64,000 bases of DNA from assembly GCF_000378145.1 (NCBI RefSeq), contig NZ_KB899283.1, positions 1 through 64,000 on the forward strand, read 5' to 3'. This document shows positions 1 through 6,643 of the stretch, piece after piece. Source of the DNA: Saccharibacillus kuerlensis DSM 22868. Lineage in GTDB: Bacteria; Bacillota; Bacilli; Paenibacillales; Paenibacillaceae. A program made the position numbers and the translations under genes. Each line of letters begins with the position of its first letter. Positions within the stretch are counted from its first letter, which is position 1. A model generated the notes under the pieces. The model saw only the letters and a list, made by a program, of their open reading frames with translations, was not told where the DNA came from and ran no database searches.

Positions 1-564
1 CGCACCGAGGTTCGAACGCTGTTTTGCTACGTTCTCAATCGCTGTGCTCACGTTCGTCAGAGTCGTTGCCGAAGACAGACCCGAGAATCCAGTTGTAGCT
101 ACACCAGTAATTTGAATCTTGAACGAACGGTCGTCAGCTTGTACCGACACGTTGCTCTTGATGCTGATGCCGTTGAACTTCGTATTCGTCATGATTGCAT
201 CGATCTGCGAACCCAGAGCGTTCAGCTCGGCGTTGATGTTCGACTTGTCGCTTGCACTGTACGTTCCGTTTGATTTCTGAACGTTCAGTTCTTTCATACG
301 AGTCAGCATGGCGCTGACTTCGTTCATCGCGCCTTCAGCTGTCTGTGCGAACGAGACACCGTCTTGTACGTTACGCTGTGCTTGTTCCAGACCGCGAATC
401 TGACCGCGCATTTTCTCGGAAATCGACAGGCCCGCTGCGTCGTCGGCTGCACGGTTAATGCGCAGACCCGAGGAGAGTTTCTCCATGTTTTTGCTGGCAG
501 ATGCGTTGTTCAGTCCCATGTTACGGTGTGTGTTTACGGCTTGCAAGTTGTGATTGATAATCAT
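1..564 (-). CDS. hag: Flagellin (N-terminal part; gene runs off the window)
   Basis: Structural subunit of the flagellar filament, exported through the flagellar type III apparatus. 188 codons are present and the reading frame is open at base 1, so the C-terminal D0 domain lies outside. The start at 564 gives MIINHNLQAVNTHRN, the usual flagellin N-terminus, followed by the conserved LSSGLRINRAADDAAGLSIS segment of the D0/D1 coiled coil. A strong ribosome binding site (GGGAGGAAAC, 571-580) precedes the ATG. The gene has its own SigD-type promoter and a leader with a CsrA-type hairpin, and follows fliW-csrA as in Bacillus subtilis. Identity is very secure from the N-terminal signature. Confidence 0.97.
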   Translation of the reverse strand, partial: MIINHNLQAVNTHRNMGLNNASASKNMEKLSSGLRINRAADDAAGLSISEKMRGQIRGLEQAQRNVQDGVSFAQTAEGAMNEVSAMLTRMKELNVQKSNGTYSASDKSNINAELNALGSQIDAIMTNTKFNGISIKSNVSVQADDRSFKIQITGVATTGFSGLSSATTLTNVSTAIENVAKQRSNLGA

Positions 565-570
565 TGTGTT

Positions 571-609
571 GTTTCCTCCCTGAGTTGGTTGATTTCCACA
601 TCCATGTGG
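571..609 (-). promoter_or_regulatory. CsrA-binding leader elements of hag mRNA
   Basis: The leader contains CCACATGGATGTGG (596-609), a hairpin that exposes GGA and matches the ACA..GGAUGU core of the CsrA consensus. A second GGA lies in the ribosome binding site GGGAGGAAAC (571-580). This two-site layout is the one described for hag repression by CsrA in B. subtilis. The sites are seen in the sequence; the regulation is inferred from the family. Confidence 0.75.
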
Positions 610-666
610 TTGGTTACTCGTATGGCTCGTTCAGAATCTTCGCTCCACCCGTGTACCTTACTTCTT

Positions 667-693
667 ATATCGGATTCAAATTTCTTTTTTTTA
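667..693 (-). promoter_or_regulatory. SigD-type (sigma-28) promoter of hag
   Basis: On the minus strand the sequence reads TAAA (690-693), 15 bases, TCCGATAT (667-674). The Bacillus SigD consensus is TAAA-N15-GCCGATAT, so only one base differs and the spacing is exact. Transcription would start near 659, leaving a leader of about 95 nt before the flagellin start. Confidence 0.9.
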
Positions 694-715
694 TAGCTTT
701 CAATTTAAAATTGTA

Positions 716-747
716 TAAAAAAAGACTGTGAGACTCGCTCAACAGCC
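716..747 (-). terminator. Intrinsic terminator after csrA
   Basis: On the minus strand a stem GGCTGT(T)GAG / CTCACAGTC with a five-base loop (724-747) is followed by a run of seven T (716-723). It sits just after the csrA stop and before the hag promoter, so hag is a separate transcription unit. Confidence 0.75.
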
Positions 748-763
748 TTGACCGGACATCCCC

Positions 764-994
764 TTATTTCTCTTTCTTCCTTTCACTCATAAACTCTGTG
801 ATTTGTTCTACATTAATTGCCGCTGTCTGGTTATTTTCCTGTACCGAAACCAAAATTTCTTTGCGCATGATTTCGACATGTTTGGGCGCATTAATCCCCA
901 GTCTGACCGTATCTCCTTCTACCGAAATGATCATTAACTCGATATCCTCGCCAATGATGATGGACTCACCTTTTTTTCTTGATAATACCAACAT
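764..994 (-). CDS. csrA: Carbon storage regulator CsrA (translational regulator)
   Basis: A 76-residue RNA-binding dimer that blocks ribosome access at GGA-containing leaders; in Bacillus its main target is flagellin mRNA. The N-terminus MLVLSRKKGESIIIG and the core VRLGINAPKHVEIMRKEI are typical. Its length is normal for Firmicutes. The start ATG shares one base with the fliW stop (TAATG), so the two are translationally coupled. FliW is the protein antagonist of CsrA, and hag, the probable target with two matching sites in its leader, is the next gene. Confidence 0.97.
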   Translation of the reverse strand: MLVLSRKKGESIIIGEDIELMIISVEGDTVRLGINAPKHVEIMRKEILVSVQENNQTAAINVEQITEFMSERKKEK

Positions 995-1440
995 TAGGAT
1001 TCACCGCTTTCCGAGGATAATGAAGAGCTCAAAGGGTGTTTAGTCTGATAGGTTGTATTCACCAGCACCACCTGCTTGGCTATGCGATCTGTTACGTTGA
1101 AAATCAAAGGGGCTAACAAGTTCGCCGTTACACGCGCAGGATCGCTGTTCCATGTTACGATGCAGCGGACCGCCAAGCCTTTTTCCTCCGACAGCTGCAG
1201 TTCCTCGACTAGTTCATCGGATAACTTGAATTCGTAATCCTGAAAGTGTAAAAAAGGATCCGTTACAATGAACGCTACTTCCGGCTGATCGGCTGCCTGC
1301 AGATAACTGTACGTCTCGTCCACATTGCACAGCACATACTCCGCAACTTCTTCAAAACCGGGAATTCCTTTTGGAAAAGTAATCAGATCTTCCTCGCTTA
1401 CCGTCAATTCACCCAATTGAACAGATTGAATTTGTATCAT
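994..1440 (-). CDS. fliW: Flagellar assembly factor FliW
   Basis: A 148-residue cytoplasmic protein that binds free flagellin or CsrA; when flagellin leaves the cell, FliW is released and sequesters CsrA. The conserved FPKGIPGFE segment is near residues 23-31. I chose the ATG at 1440 because GGAGG lies seven bases upstream; an ATG 18 bases further out has no such site. It overlaps csrA by one base. A strong hairpin followed by TTTT ends only about ten bases before its ribosome binding site, so its transcription may depend on read-through from flgL. Confidence 0.95.
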   Translation of the reverse strand: MIQIQSVQLGELTVSEEDLITFPKGIPGFEEVAEYVLCNVDETYSYLQAADQPEVAFIVTDPFLHFQDYEFKLSDELVEELQLSEEKGLAVRCIVTWNSDPARVTANLLAPLIFNVTDRIAKQVVLVNTTYQTKHPLSSSLSSESGES

Positions 1441-1460
1441 ATGGATCCTCCTCAACATTT

Positions 1461-1493
1461 TAAAAGAAGCTACGGACCGCTGTCCGTAGCTTC
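1461..1493 (-). terminator. Terminator or attenuator between flgL and fliW
   Basis: A perfect 12-bp stem GAAGCTACGGAC / GTCCGTAGCTTC with a four-base loop (1466-1493), followed on the minus strand by TTTTA. It stands between flgL and the fliW ribosome binding site with no room for a full promoter after it. It therefore probably terminates only part of the transcripts. Confidence 0.7.
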
Positions 1494-1534
1494 AGATTAT
1501 AGATTTGACCAGCTAATTTCAACATTCTAACTGA

Positions 1535-2440
1535 TTAACGCATAAAGTCGATAAGTGAAGTGCTCATAATTTTTGCCGATGACTTGAGTGCTGCTTCATA
1601 AACCGTTTGGGCACTTGTCGCCTTAATCAACGCTTCCGCCATATCAAGATCTTCTGTTTTCGAGAGCAGCGTTGTCGTGTTCATCTCTTGGTCCTGCAGT
1701 CGGCTGTTAACTAATTCGACGCGGTTAGTACGTGCGCCTACTTCAGAACGAGCCGCGAGCATTTTGCTGGTACGGGATTCAATATTGCCCATTTCGGCGG
1801 TAATGTCATCCTGCTTTCCCGAACCGAGCGCTGTAACCAATCGGTCCATAAGAGCAAACGCATTATCGTTATCCGTAGCTGCACCGAAAAATTCGTTGCC
1901 GCTCGTATTGATCTGAAACTGGATATTCTCGCCAATCACATACTTAACCGCCGTATTATCTGTTTCAACCTTGGAATAGTCAGTACCGGCCTCAACCGGA
2001 TAAGGAATAGATTCATAACTTTGACCGTTGAAAATAAATTTTCCACCAAATTTGCTGTTGCCGATATCAACAAGCTGCTTCTTGAGCTGCTCGACTTCAA
2101 GCGCAGCCGCCTGCATATCGGAGCCAGAATACGTTCCAGTGGAAGCCTGAACCATAAGCTCTTTCAGACGCGTCATCACATTCCCTGCGCTGCCCATTTG
2201 GCTGTCCGTTTCGTCCAGCCAGCTTTGTGCCGAATCGGTCGCTCTCTGGAATTGTTCGTTGCCTGCCAGCTGCGAACGATAACGCAAGGCGTAGGTTACG
2301 CCGACAGGATCGTCCGAAGGTTTGTTAATTTTGCGGCCTGAAGAAATCTGACCTTCTAACTTGTCCATGTTGTACAAATTTTTGTTCAAGCTGCCAAGCA
2401 GCGTCGAACTCATCATATTAGATGTCATCCGGATCGTCAT
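1535..2440 (-). CDS. flgL: Flagellar hook-associated protein 3 (FlgL)
   Basis: A 301-residue hook-filament junction protein, second of the two junction rings, secreted through the flagellar export gate. The N-terminal coiled coil has the flagellin-like motif QISSGRKINKPSDDPVGV (about residues 31-48), and the C-terminus has the hydrophobic-heptad D0 helix. Length is normal. It is 21 bp downstream of flgK and followed by a hairpin before fliW. A Shine-Dalgarno sequence (AGGGAGGAAT) precedes the ATG. Confidence 0.95.
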   Translation of the reverse strand: MTIRMTSNMMSSTLLGSLNKNLYNMDKLEGQISSGRKINKPSDDPVGVTYALRYRSQLAGNEQFQRATDSAQSWLDETDSQMGSAGNVMTRLKELMVQASTGTYSGSDMQAAALEVEQLKKQLVDIGNSKFGGKFIFNGQSYESIPYPVEAGTDYSKVETDNTAVKYVIGENIQFQINTSGNEFFGAATDNDNAFALMDRLVTALGSGKQDDITAEMGNIESRTSKMLAARSEVGARTNRVELVNSRLQDQEMNTTTLLSKTEDLDMAEALIKATSAQTVYEAALKSSAKIMSTSLIDFMR

Positions 2441-2461
2441 CTTTTATTCCTCCCTTAAAAC

Positions 2462-4048
2462 TTAGCGGCCGACTACACCAGTGCCGTTAATCAGCTTATC
2501 GAGCATTTCGTCAAATGTGGTCATAAACCGTGCACTTGCATTATAAGCCTGCTGGAATTTAACCAGATTAGTCATTTCTTCATCCATCGATACGCCGCTG
2601 ACCGATTGTCTCAGCGTCTCGACCTGGTCAGCAAGACTTGTGGCGTTTTGTGCTTGACGGGCGGCTTCTTGGGATTCGACACCTAGCTGACCGGTAATCG
2701 AACCGAAATAGTCATCGATCGTAACCGGAGTAGATGCCGCACTGCCAAAGTCGAACTTGGTGCTCTTCATATCAGCCATAATCAGGGCCAAACCCGCATT
2801 GCCCGCAACAACCGTTTCGCTTGCTGTCCCCGGGTTCGTTACGCGGAAAGAAGAAGCGATCAGGTTGGGATTGTTCTGGATTAGAGTATTTAGCGTAATA
2901 TTTCCGGCGGTAATAGTGCCACCTGATCCGCTAAAAAGATCGATCCCTGCCGAAGGTGTCGTCCCATCGATAGAGTATCCGATTTTCATCAATCCGTTAA
3001 TGCCAGCAACCTTGACGTTGATCGAGTCAGTTAATGTCCGGTTGTTGTTGGCATTTGAAAACGTCGTTTCTGTTTCCGTACCATCCGCGCTGATCACCGT
3101 CAGCTGTGTACCTTCGGGAAGCACACTGCCCGCAGGCAGCGTCGTTTTAAACTCACCGTTAGCAAGCGTATTTGCCAGCGTATCTAGCTGACTTCTGTAG
3201 TCGACCACATAATCGTCACGGGATACGAACATACCGTACAATTCGCCCTTGTTGAGCGCTCCGCTGCCGTAGGCTTCCTTAAGACTAGCCTCGGTGACAG
3301 GCGTAACCGTGGTGCCGCTCACTGCAATATTCCCGCCCAGTGACACTTCATAACCGGTGTCCAGCTTGGTTACTGTTACGTTAGCGATTTTAGACAGCTG
3401 ATCGACTGCATAGTCACGCTGGTCGCTCAAGTCGTTCGCGTTATTGCCCAAGTTTTCCACTTTTTTAATGCCAGCATTCAGATCGGCAACTGCCTGCAGA
3501 AGCGAGTTGACTTCTGTAGCTTTCAAGTTGATATTGGCCGTTAAGTCCGTTGTCATAGCATCCAGCTGCTTCGATGTCTGATTCAGGGAATCTGTCATTG
3601 CAAGCGTCGTTTCTTTAATAATTTTCCGGTTCGTAATGTCCTGCGGATCTTTACTGAAATCGGACCAGGCTGACCAAAAGTTGTTCAACACTGCGCTAAG
3701 TCCTGTCTCGGAAGGTTCGTTAACGATAGCTTCCAGCTTGCTCAGCGTTTCTTGACGAACTGTCCAGGCTCCCATTCCGCTGTTCTCCCCGCGGAACTGA
3801 TCGTCTAGATACGAATCCCGTACGCGGGTAATGGATGTGACTTCAACCCCGCTGCCAAGCTGTCCAGGGTTCAGCCAGTTTCTAAGCGCAGGTGTTTCAA
3901 AAGCAGCTGCCGCCTTGGTATTGACCACCTGTCTGGAATAACCCGCCGTATTGGCATTCGCAATATTATGTCCGGCCGTACTCAGCGCAGTCGTTTGTGT
4001 ATATAAACTCCGTTTTGCTGTCTCCAAAGAGTGAAATGTCGATGTCAT
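2462..4048 (-). CDS. flgK: Flagellar hook-associated protein 1 (FlgK)
   Basis: A 528-residue protein forming the first junction layer between hook and filament. The N-terminal rod/hook motif (LSTAGHNIANANTAGYSRQ, about residues 22-40) and the C-terminal FQQAYNASARFM helix are diagnostic. The central region is variable, as in the family. It lies 19 bp after flgN, its export chaperone, and just before flgL, forming a flgN-flgK-flgL unit. Start ATG at 4048 has AGGAGAG at good spacing. Confidence 0.95.
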   Translation of the reverse strand: MTSTFHSLETAKRSLYTQTTALSTAGHNIANANTAGYSRQVVNTKAAAAFETPALRNWLNPGQLGSGVEVTSITRVRDSYLDDQFRGENSGMGAWTVRQETLSKLEAIVNEPSETGLSAVLNNFWSAWSDFSKDPQDITNRKIIKETTLAMTDSLNQTSKQLDAMTTDLTANINLKATEVNSLLQAVADLNAGIKKVENLGNNANDLSDQRDYAVDQLSKIANVTVTKLDTGYEVSLGGNIAVSGTTVTPVTEASLKEAYGSGALNKGELYGMFVSRDDYVVDYRSQLDTLANTLANGEFKTTLPAGSVLPEGTQLTVISADGTETETTFSNANNNRTLTDSINVKVAGINGLMKIGYSIDGTTPSAGIDLFSGSGGTITAGNITLNTLIQNNPNLIASSFRVTNPGTASETVVAGNAGLALIMADMKSTKFDFGSAASTPVTIDDYFGSITGQLGVESQEAARQAQNATSLADQVETLRQSVSGVSMDEEMTNLVKFQQAYNASARFMTTFDEMLDKLINGTGVVGR

Positions 4049-4067
4049 AGGTTCTCTCCTTTACTCG

Positions 4068-4574
4068 TTAACCGCGTCTGTTAAACGTATTGAAACGGCT
4101 TTGACCGTAACCGTAAGATTGTACAGATGGATGTTGGTAAGTCGTGTCCTGCTCTGGGCGATACGACAACAATTCCATCGAAAAATTGATGAACGAGAGC
4201 GCCTGTTCGATCAGCTCGCGGTTAAAGTCATTGATCTGCTTCAAGCGGGCGAGCGTCTGCGATAAACGGGCCTGCACCTCTAACAGCTCTTTTTTCTCAT
4301 GAGGATCAAAGACGAGTCTGGAGATCTCCACAATTGTCAGCTTCAGACGGGATTTGATACCACGCTGCTGCATGAACGCATAAGCCAACTCGCTGCGCTG
4401 TTCGTCTTCAGCCGAGATCCGCTTGAGAAGCTTGGATTCCTTGTTCATTGTGGCGATAAACACATCGATTTCATTTTTGACAATGGCTTCCTTCTTCGCT
4501 TCCGCAATTTCAATCATTTCAAGATGAGAGCGGTTCAGCTGCTCAAGCTGCTCGATCAACGCCTTCAGTGCCAA
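4068..4574 (-). CDS. flgN: FlgN-family export chaperone
   Basis: A 168-residue, almost entirely helical protein predicted to escort FlgK and FlgL to the flagellar export apparatus. Assignment rests on the FlgN-like helical pattern (N-terminal LIEQLEQLNRSHLEMIEIAE, then a long coiled coil) and on its position directly before flgK, the yvyG/flgN site in Bacillus. The start is TTG at 4574, with AAAGGTG seven bases upstream. Sequence conservation in this family is low, so context carries much of the weight. Confidence 0.85.
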   Translation of the reverse strand: MALKALIEQLEQLNRSHLEMIEIAEAKKEAIVKNEIDVFIATMNKESKLLKRISAEDEQRSELAYAFMQQRGIKSRLKLTIVEISRLVFDPHEKKELLEVQARLSQTLARLKQINDFNRELIEQALSFINFSMELLSYRPEQDTTYQHPSVQSYGYGQSRFNTFNRRG

Positions 4575-4615
4575 CTTCGTTCACCTTTCTTTCCAATTTA
4601 ATAGGTTGTCGATAT

Positions 4616-4672
4616 ATTTAAAAAGGACTTTCCCAAAAGCTCCGGATATACCGGGCTTCTGAAAAAGTCCCC
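4616..4672 (-). terminator. Hairpin terminator between flgM and flgN
   Basis: On the minus strand GGACTTT pairs with AAAGTCC, with a second inner stem AGAAGC / GCTTTT, followed by TTTTTAAA. It lies between the flgM stop and flgN, suggesting that flgM transcripts are at least partly ended here. Confidence 0.6.
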
Positions 4673-4695
4673 CATTCCGTTATAACCTTTATCGG

Positions 4696-4968
4696 TTATT
4701 CCGCAAGAAAAGGTAACAGTTTTTCGGCAATTTTATTTGCGTCTACCGAATACGTGCCTGCAGATACCTGCTGCTTGAGCTCTTGGATGCGTGCAGTGCG
4801 TTCGCTGTCAGCCGGTTTGTTTGCCGCTTGCAGCATTTCCATCGCCTCCGTGGAAATCGTCACTTCATCTTTACGTGCCGTCTTTTTTGTTTCTTCGGGA
4901 CGCTGCGTCTCATTCGTACGTTGGTAAGGGTTAAGAGCCGAAATTCTTGACGTGTCGTTGATTTTCAT
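4696..4968 (-). CDS. flgM: Anti-sigma-28 factor FlgM
   Basis: A 90-residue inhibitor of the flagellar sigma factor SigD; its export or depletion after hook completion frees SigD for filament genes such as hag. The short polar N-terminus (MKINDTSRISALNPYQ) and the C-terminal SigD-binding helices (RTARIQELKQQVSAGTYSVD) fit the family. Length is normal. It is flanked by terminator-like hairpins on both sides and may have its own SigD-type promoter, giving feedback control. Confidence 0.93.
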   Translation of the reverse strand: MKINDTSRISALNPYQRTNETQRPEETKKTARKDEVTISTEAMEMLQAANKPADSERTARIQELKQQVSAGTYSVDANKIAEKLLPFLAE

Positions 4969-5052
4969 AATATGGTCAACCTCCTAAAGGTTTGAGTTTA
5001 AATTTAAGTTTAAGCTTGAGTTCAGTTATGAATTAGGTGTGAGCTATCTAAG

Positions 5053-5091
5053 TAAAAGCACCGATAAGCTTATAATAAGTTTATCGGCGCC
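5053..5091 (-). terminator. Terminator after yvyF (end of comF unit)
   Basis: On the minus strand GCGCCGATAA pairs with TTATCGGTGC, followed by TTTTA. It separates comFA-comFC-yvyF from flgM. Its 5' arm also contains the SigD-like element described separately. Confidence 0.75.
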
Positions 5092-5108
5092 TGTTCAAAC
5101 ATTGTTTA
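5081..5108 (-). promoter_or_regulatory. Candidate SigD promoter for flgM
   Basis: Minus strand reads TAAA (5105-5108), 16 bases, GCCGATAA (5081-5088). This differs from SigD consensus by one base and one base of spacing. B. subtilis flgM is known to be SigD-dependent, which supports the call. It overlaps the terminator stem of the preceding unit. Confidence 0.5.
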
Positions 5109-5202
5109 TAGCTATTTGAAGAAAAAATTTAAATTGTCAAGCGTAAATTTGGGCTATTTTTGTTTCATTGTTCCTATTGCTGGGTAAGCCGGCACGGATT
5201 TT

Positions 5203-5607
5203 TTAGTCTTTTCTAAAACGATCGACCGCTCTATACGCTCCCGATGAATTTTTCTTCTGGTCGCTATACTGCTCTTGAGCAGCCTGCCGAAGATCTCCGG
5301 TCAATTTTGTACGACAGGGCTCGCACATATGCCCTTCACGAATCGGACCTCCGCATACTTCGCAGCCGTACCCCATATTAGGCGAATTGGCGATCGAAAT
5401 GCGGCCTTCGCGGATAAAAGTCGTGATTTGCCGTACGCTTACACCTGTCTCGTCCGACAATTCCTGCATGTGAGCGCCTTTATTATCACGCAAATATTTG
5501 ACGCAAGCTTCATATTCACTCTCTATATCTTTCGCGCAATTTCCACAAATCCCTTTATAATTCATTACAAAAACCTTGCCGCAGCGCGGACAATTTGCCA
5601 AATTCAT
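5203..5607 (-). CDS. yvyF: YvyF-family zinc-ribbon/HTH protein of the flagellar region
   Basis: A 134-residue protein of the YvyF (TIGR03826) family, whose molecular role is not settled. It has two N-terminal Cys pairs (CPRC at 6-9 and CGNC at 21-24), a helix-turn-helix-like segment at about 44-70 (SVRQITTFIREGRI), and a second Cys cluster (CEVCGG, CEPC) near the C-terminus. This suggests metal binding and a regulatory or chaperone-like role. I chose the ATG at 5607 because AAGGAGG precedes it; a longer frame upstream has no site. It sits between comFC and flgM exactly as in B. subtilis. Confidence 0.88.
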   Translation of the reverse strand: MNLANCPRCGKVFVMNYKGICGNCAKDIESEYEACVKYLRDNKGAHMQELSDETGVSVRQITTFIREGRISIANSPNMGYGCEVCGGPIREGHMCEPCRTKLTGDLRQAAQEQYSDQKKNSSGAYRAVDRFRKD

Positions 5608-5740
5608 CGTAAAGTGCCTCCTTATCGTTCGTTCCCAATGTTGAAGAGACGTTAAGTATATATCGGATTTCTTTCTCAATTCCGTTAAAATTTTTGCCGC
5701 TTCTATCATTTTATCTTAAAGAACATTGATTACAAGGGGC

Positions 5741-6643
5741 TTACGAACGGGCAAGCGTCAGGCTGTAGATTGAAACGGAGCGTCCAATTGCCGCTTCCAA
5801 CCTTTTTAATACCGACGAACATACAGCGGCAGTCGTACCTGTCGTATAAATATCGTCGACAAGTAGGATTTTAATAGGAAAAGACCCTTCGGAATGCTCC
5901 CTACTTCCTATAAAGTCCCATTGTTTAAAAAACCGGGGGTCTAAATTAGGAAGTAAGCCAAATGCGCCGTCCAGATTATGGAGGCGCTCGGCTCTCTTTT
6001 TGAAACTTTGCTTGCCCGTATGTGTCATTCGAACGAGCATTTCGCAAGCCGGCATGTTTAATCTTTTCGCCAATTTGCGTGCTAGAAGTTCCGCTTGGTT
6101 AAAACCGCGCTCCTCCAATCGTTCCCGACTAACAGGCACCCACGTAATCAGATCAACATTCCATTGAGGGCGACCAGACATCAGACGGGTCAAGGAGGAG
6201 AAGAGATGTCGAATCGGAGCTTCATGATCTCCCGCCAATTCTCGGCACATCTGTCGGTAAGCCTGCTCCAGCATCATTGAGAATGGTTCGACAAACTGTT
6301 CCCGTCCGCCATATTTATACTCGGCAATCCATGCCCGCATGGTGGTATCGTACAGGACGGCGCTGCGGTTCATGATAAAAGCGCGGGAACGGGCTTCCGG
6401 GCGCAGGCAGTCGGGACAGCCCTGCGCTCTGCCGCAGACCGGACAGCGTGGCTGTACAATCCACGGCACATTGTCTGTACAGTGTTCGCAGAGCAGTGGA
6501 AGAGAACCTTTCGACTTAACAGGCCTGCTGCAGACAAGACAAGATTTGAACTCCGGGATCAGCAGCTTTCGAAGAACGGATAGCTCTCGCACTCTACTGC
6601 CATTCCCATTTCCATTCCCATGCCTATTTCCGGTTCCGTTCAT
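5741..6643 (-). CDS. comFC: Competence protein ComFC (phosphoribosyltransferase-like)
   Basis: A 300-residue protein of the ComF/GntX family used in DNA uptake and processing during transformation. It has N-terminal zinc-finger cysteines (CLVC, CEHC, CPVC, CPDC) and a C-terminal PRPP-type motif VDDIYTTGTT. The start at 6643 overlaps the comFA stop as ATGA and has GGAG upstream; longer forms would run far into comFA. The first 17 residues are a Gly/Asn-rich low-complexity stretch, and the protein is longer than the usual 230-250 residues. Confidence 0.92.
   Translation of the reverse strand: MNGTGNRHGNGNGNGSRVRELSVLRKLLIPEFKSCLVCSRPVKSKGSLPLLCEHCTDNVPWIVQPRCPVCGRAQGCPDCLRPEARSRAFIMNRSAVLYDTTMRAWIAEYKYGGREQFVEPFSMMLEQAYRQMCRELAGDHEAPIRHLFSSLTRLMSGRPQWNVDLITWVPVSRERLEERGFNQAELLARKLAKRLNMPACEMLVRMTHTGKQSFKKRAERLHNLDGAFGLLPNLDPRFFKQWDFIGSREHSEGSFPIKILLVDDIYTTGTTAAVCSSVLKRLEAAIGRSVSIYSLTLARS

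Noticed and set aside
364-696. Plus-strand frame over the hag promoter and start
   Set aside because: Antisense to flagellin and its SigD promoter; no ribosome binding site.
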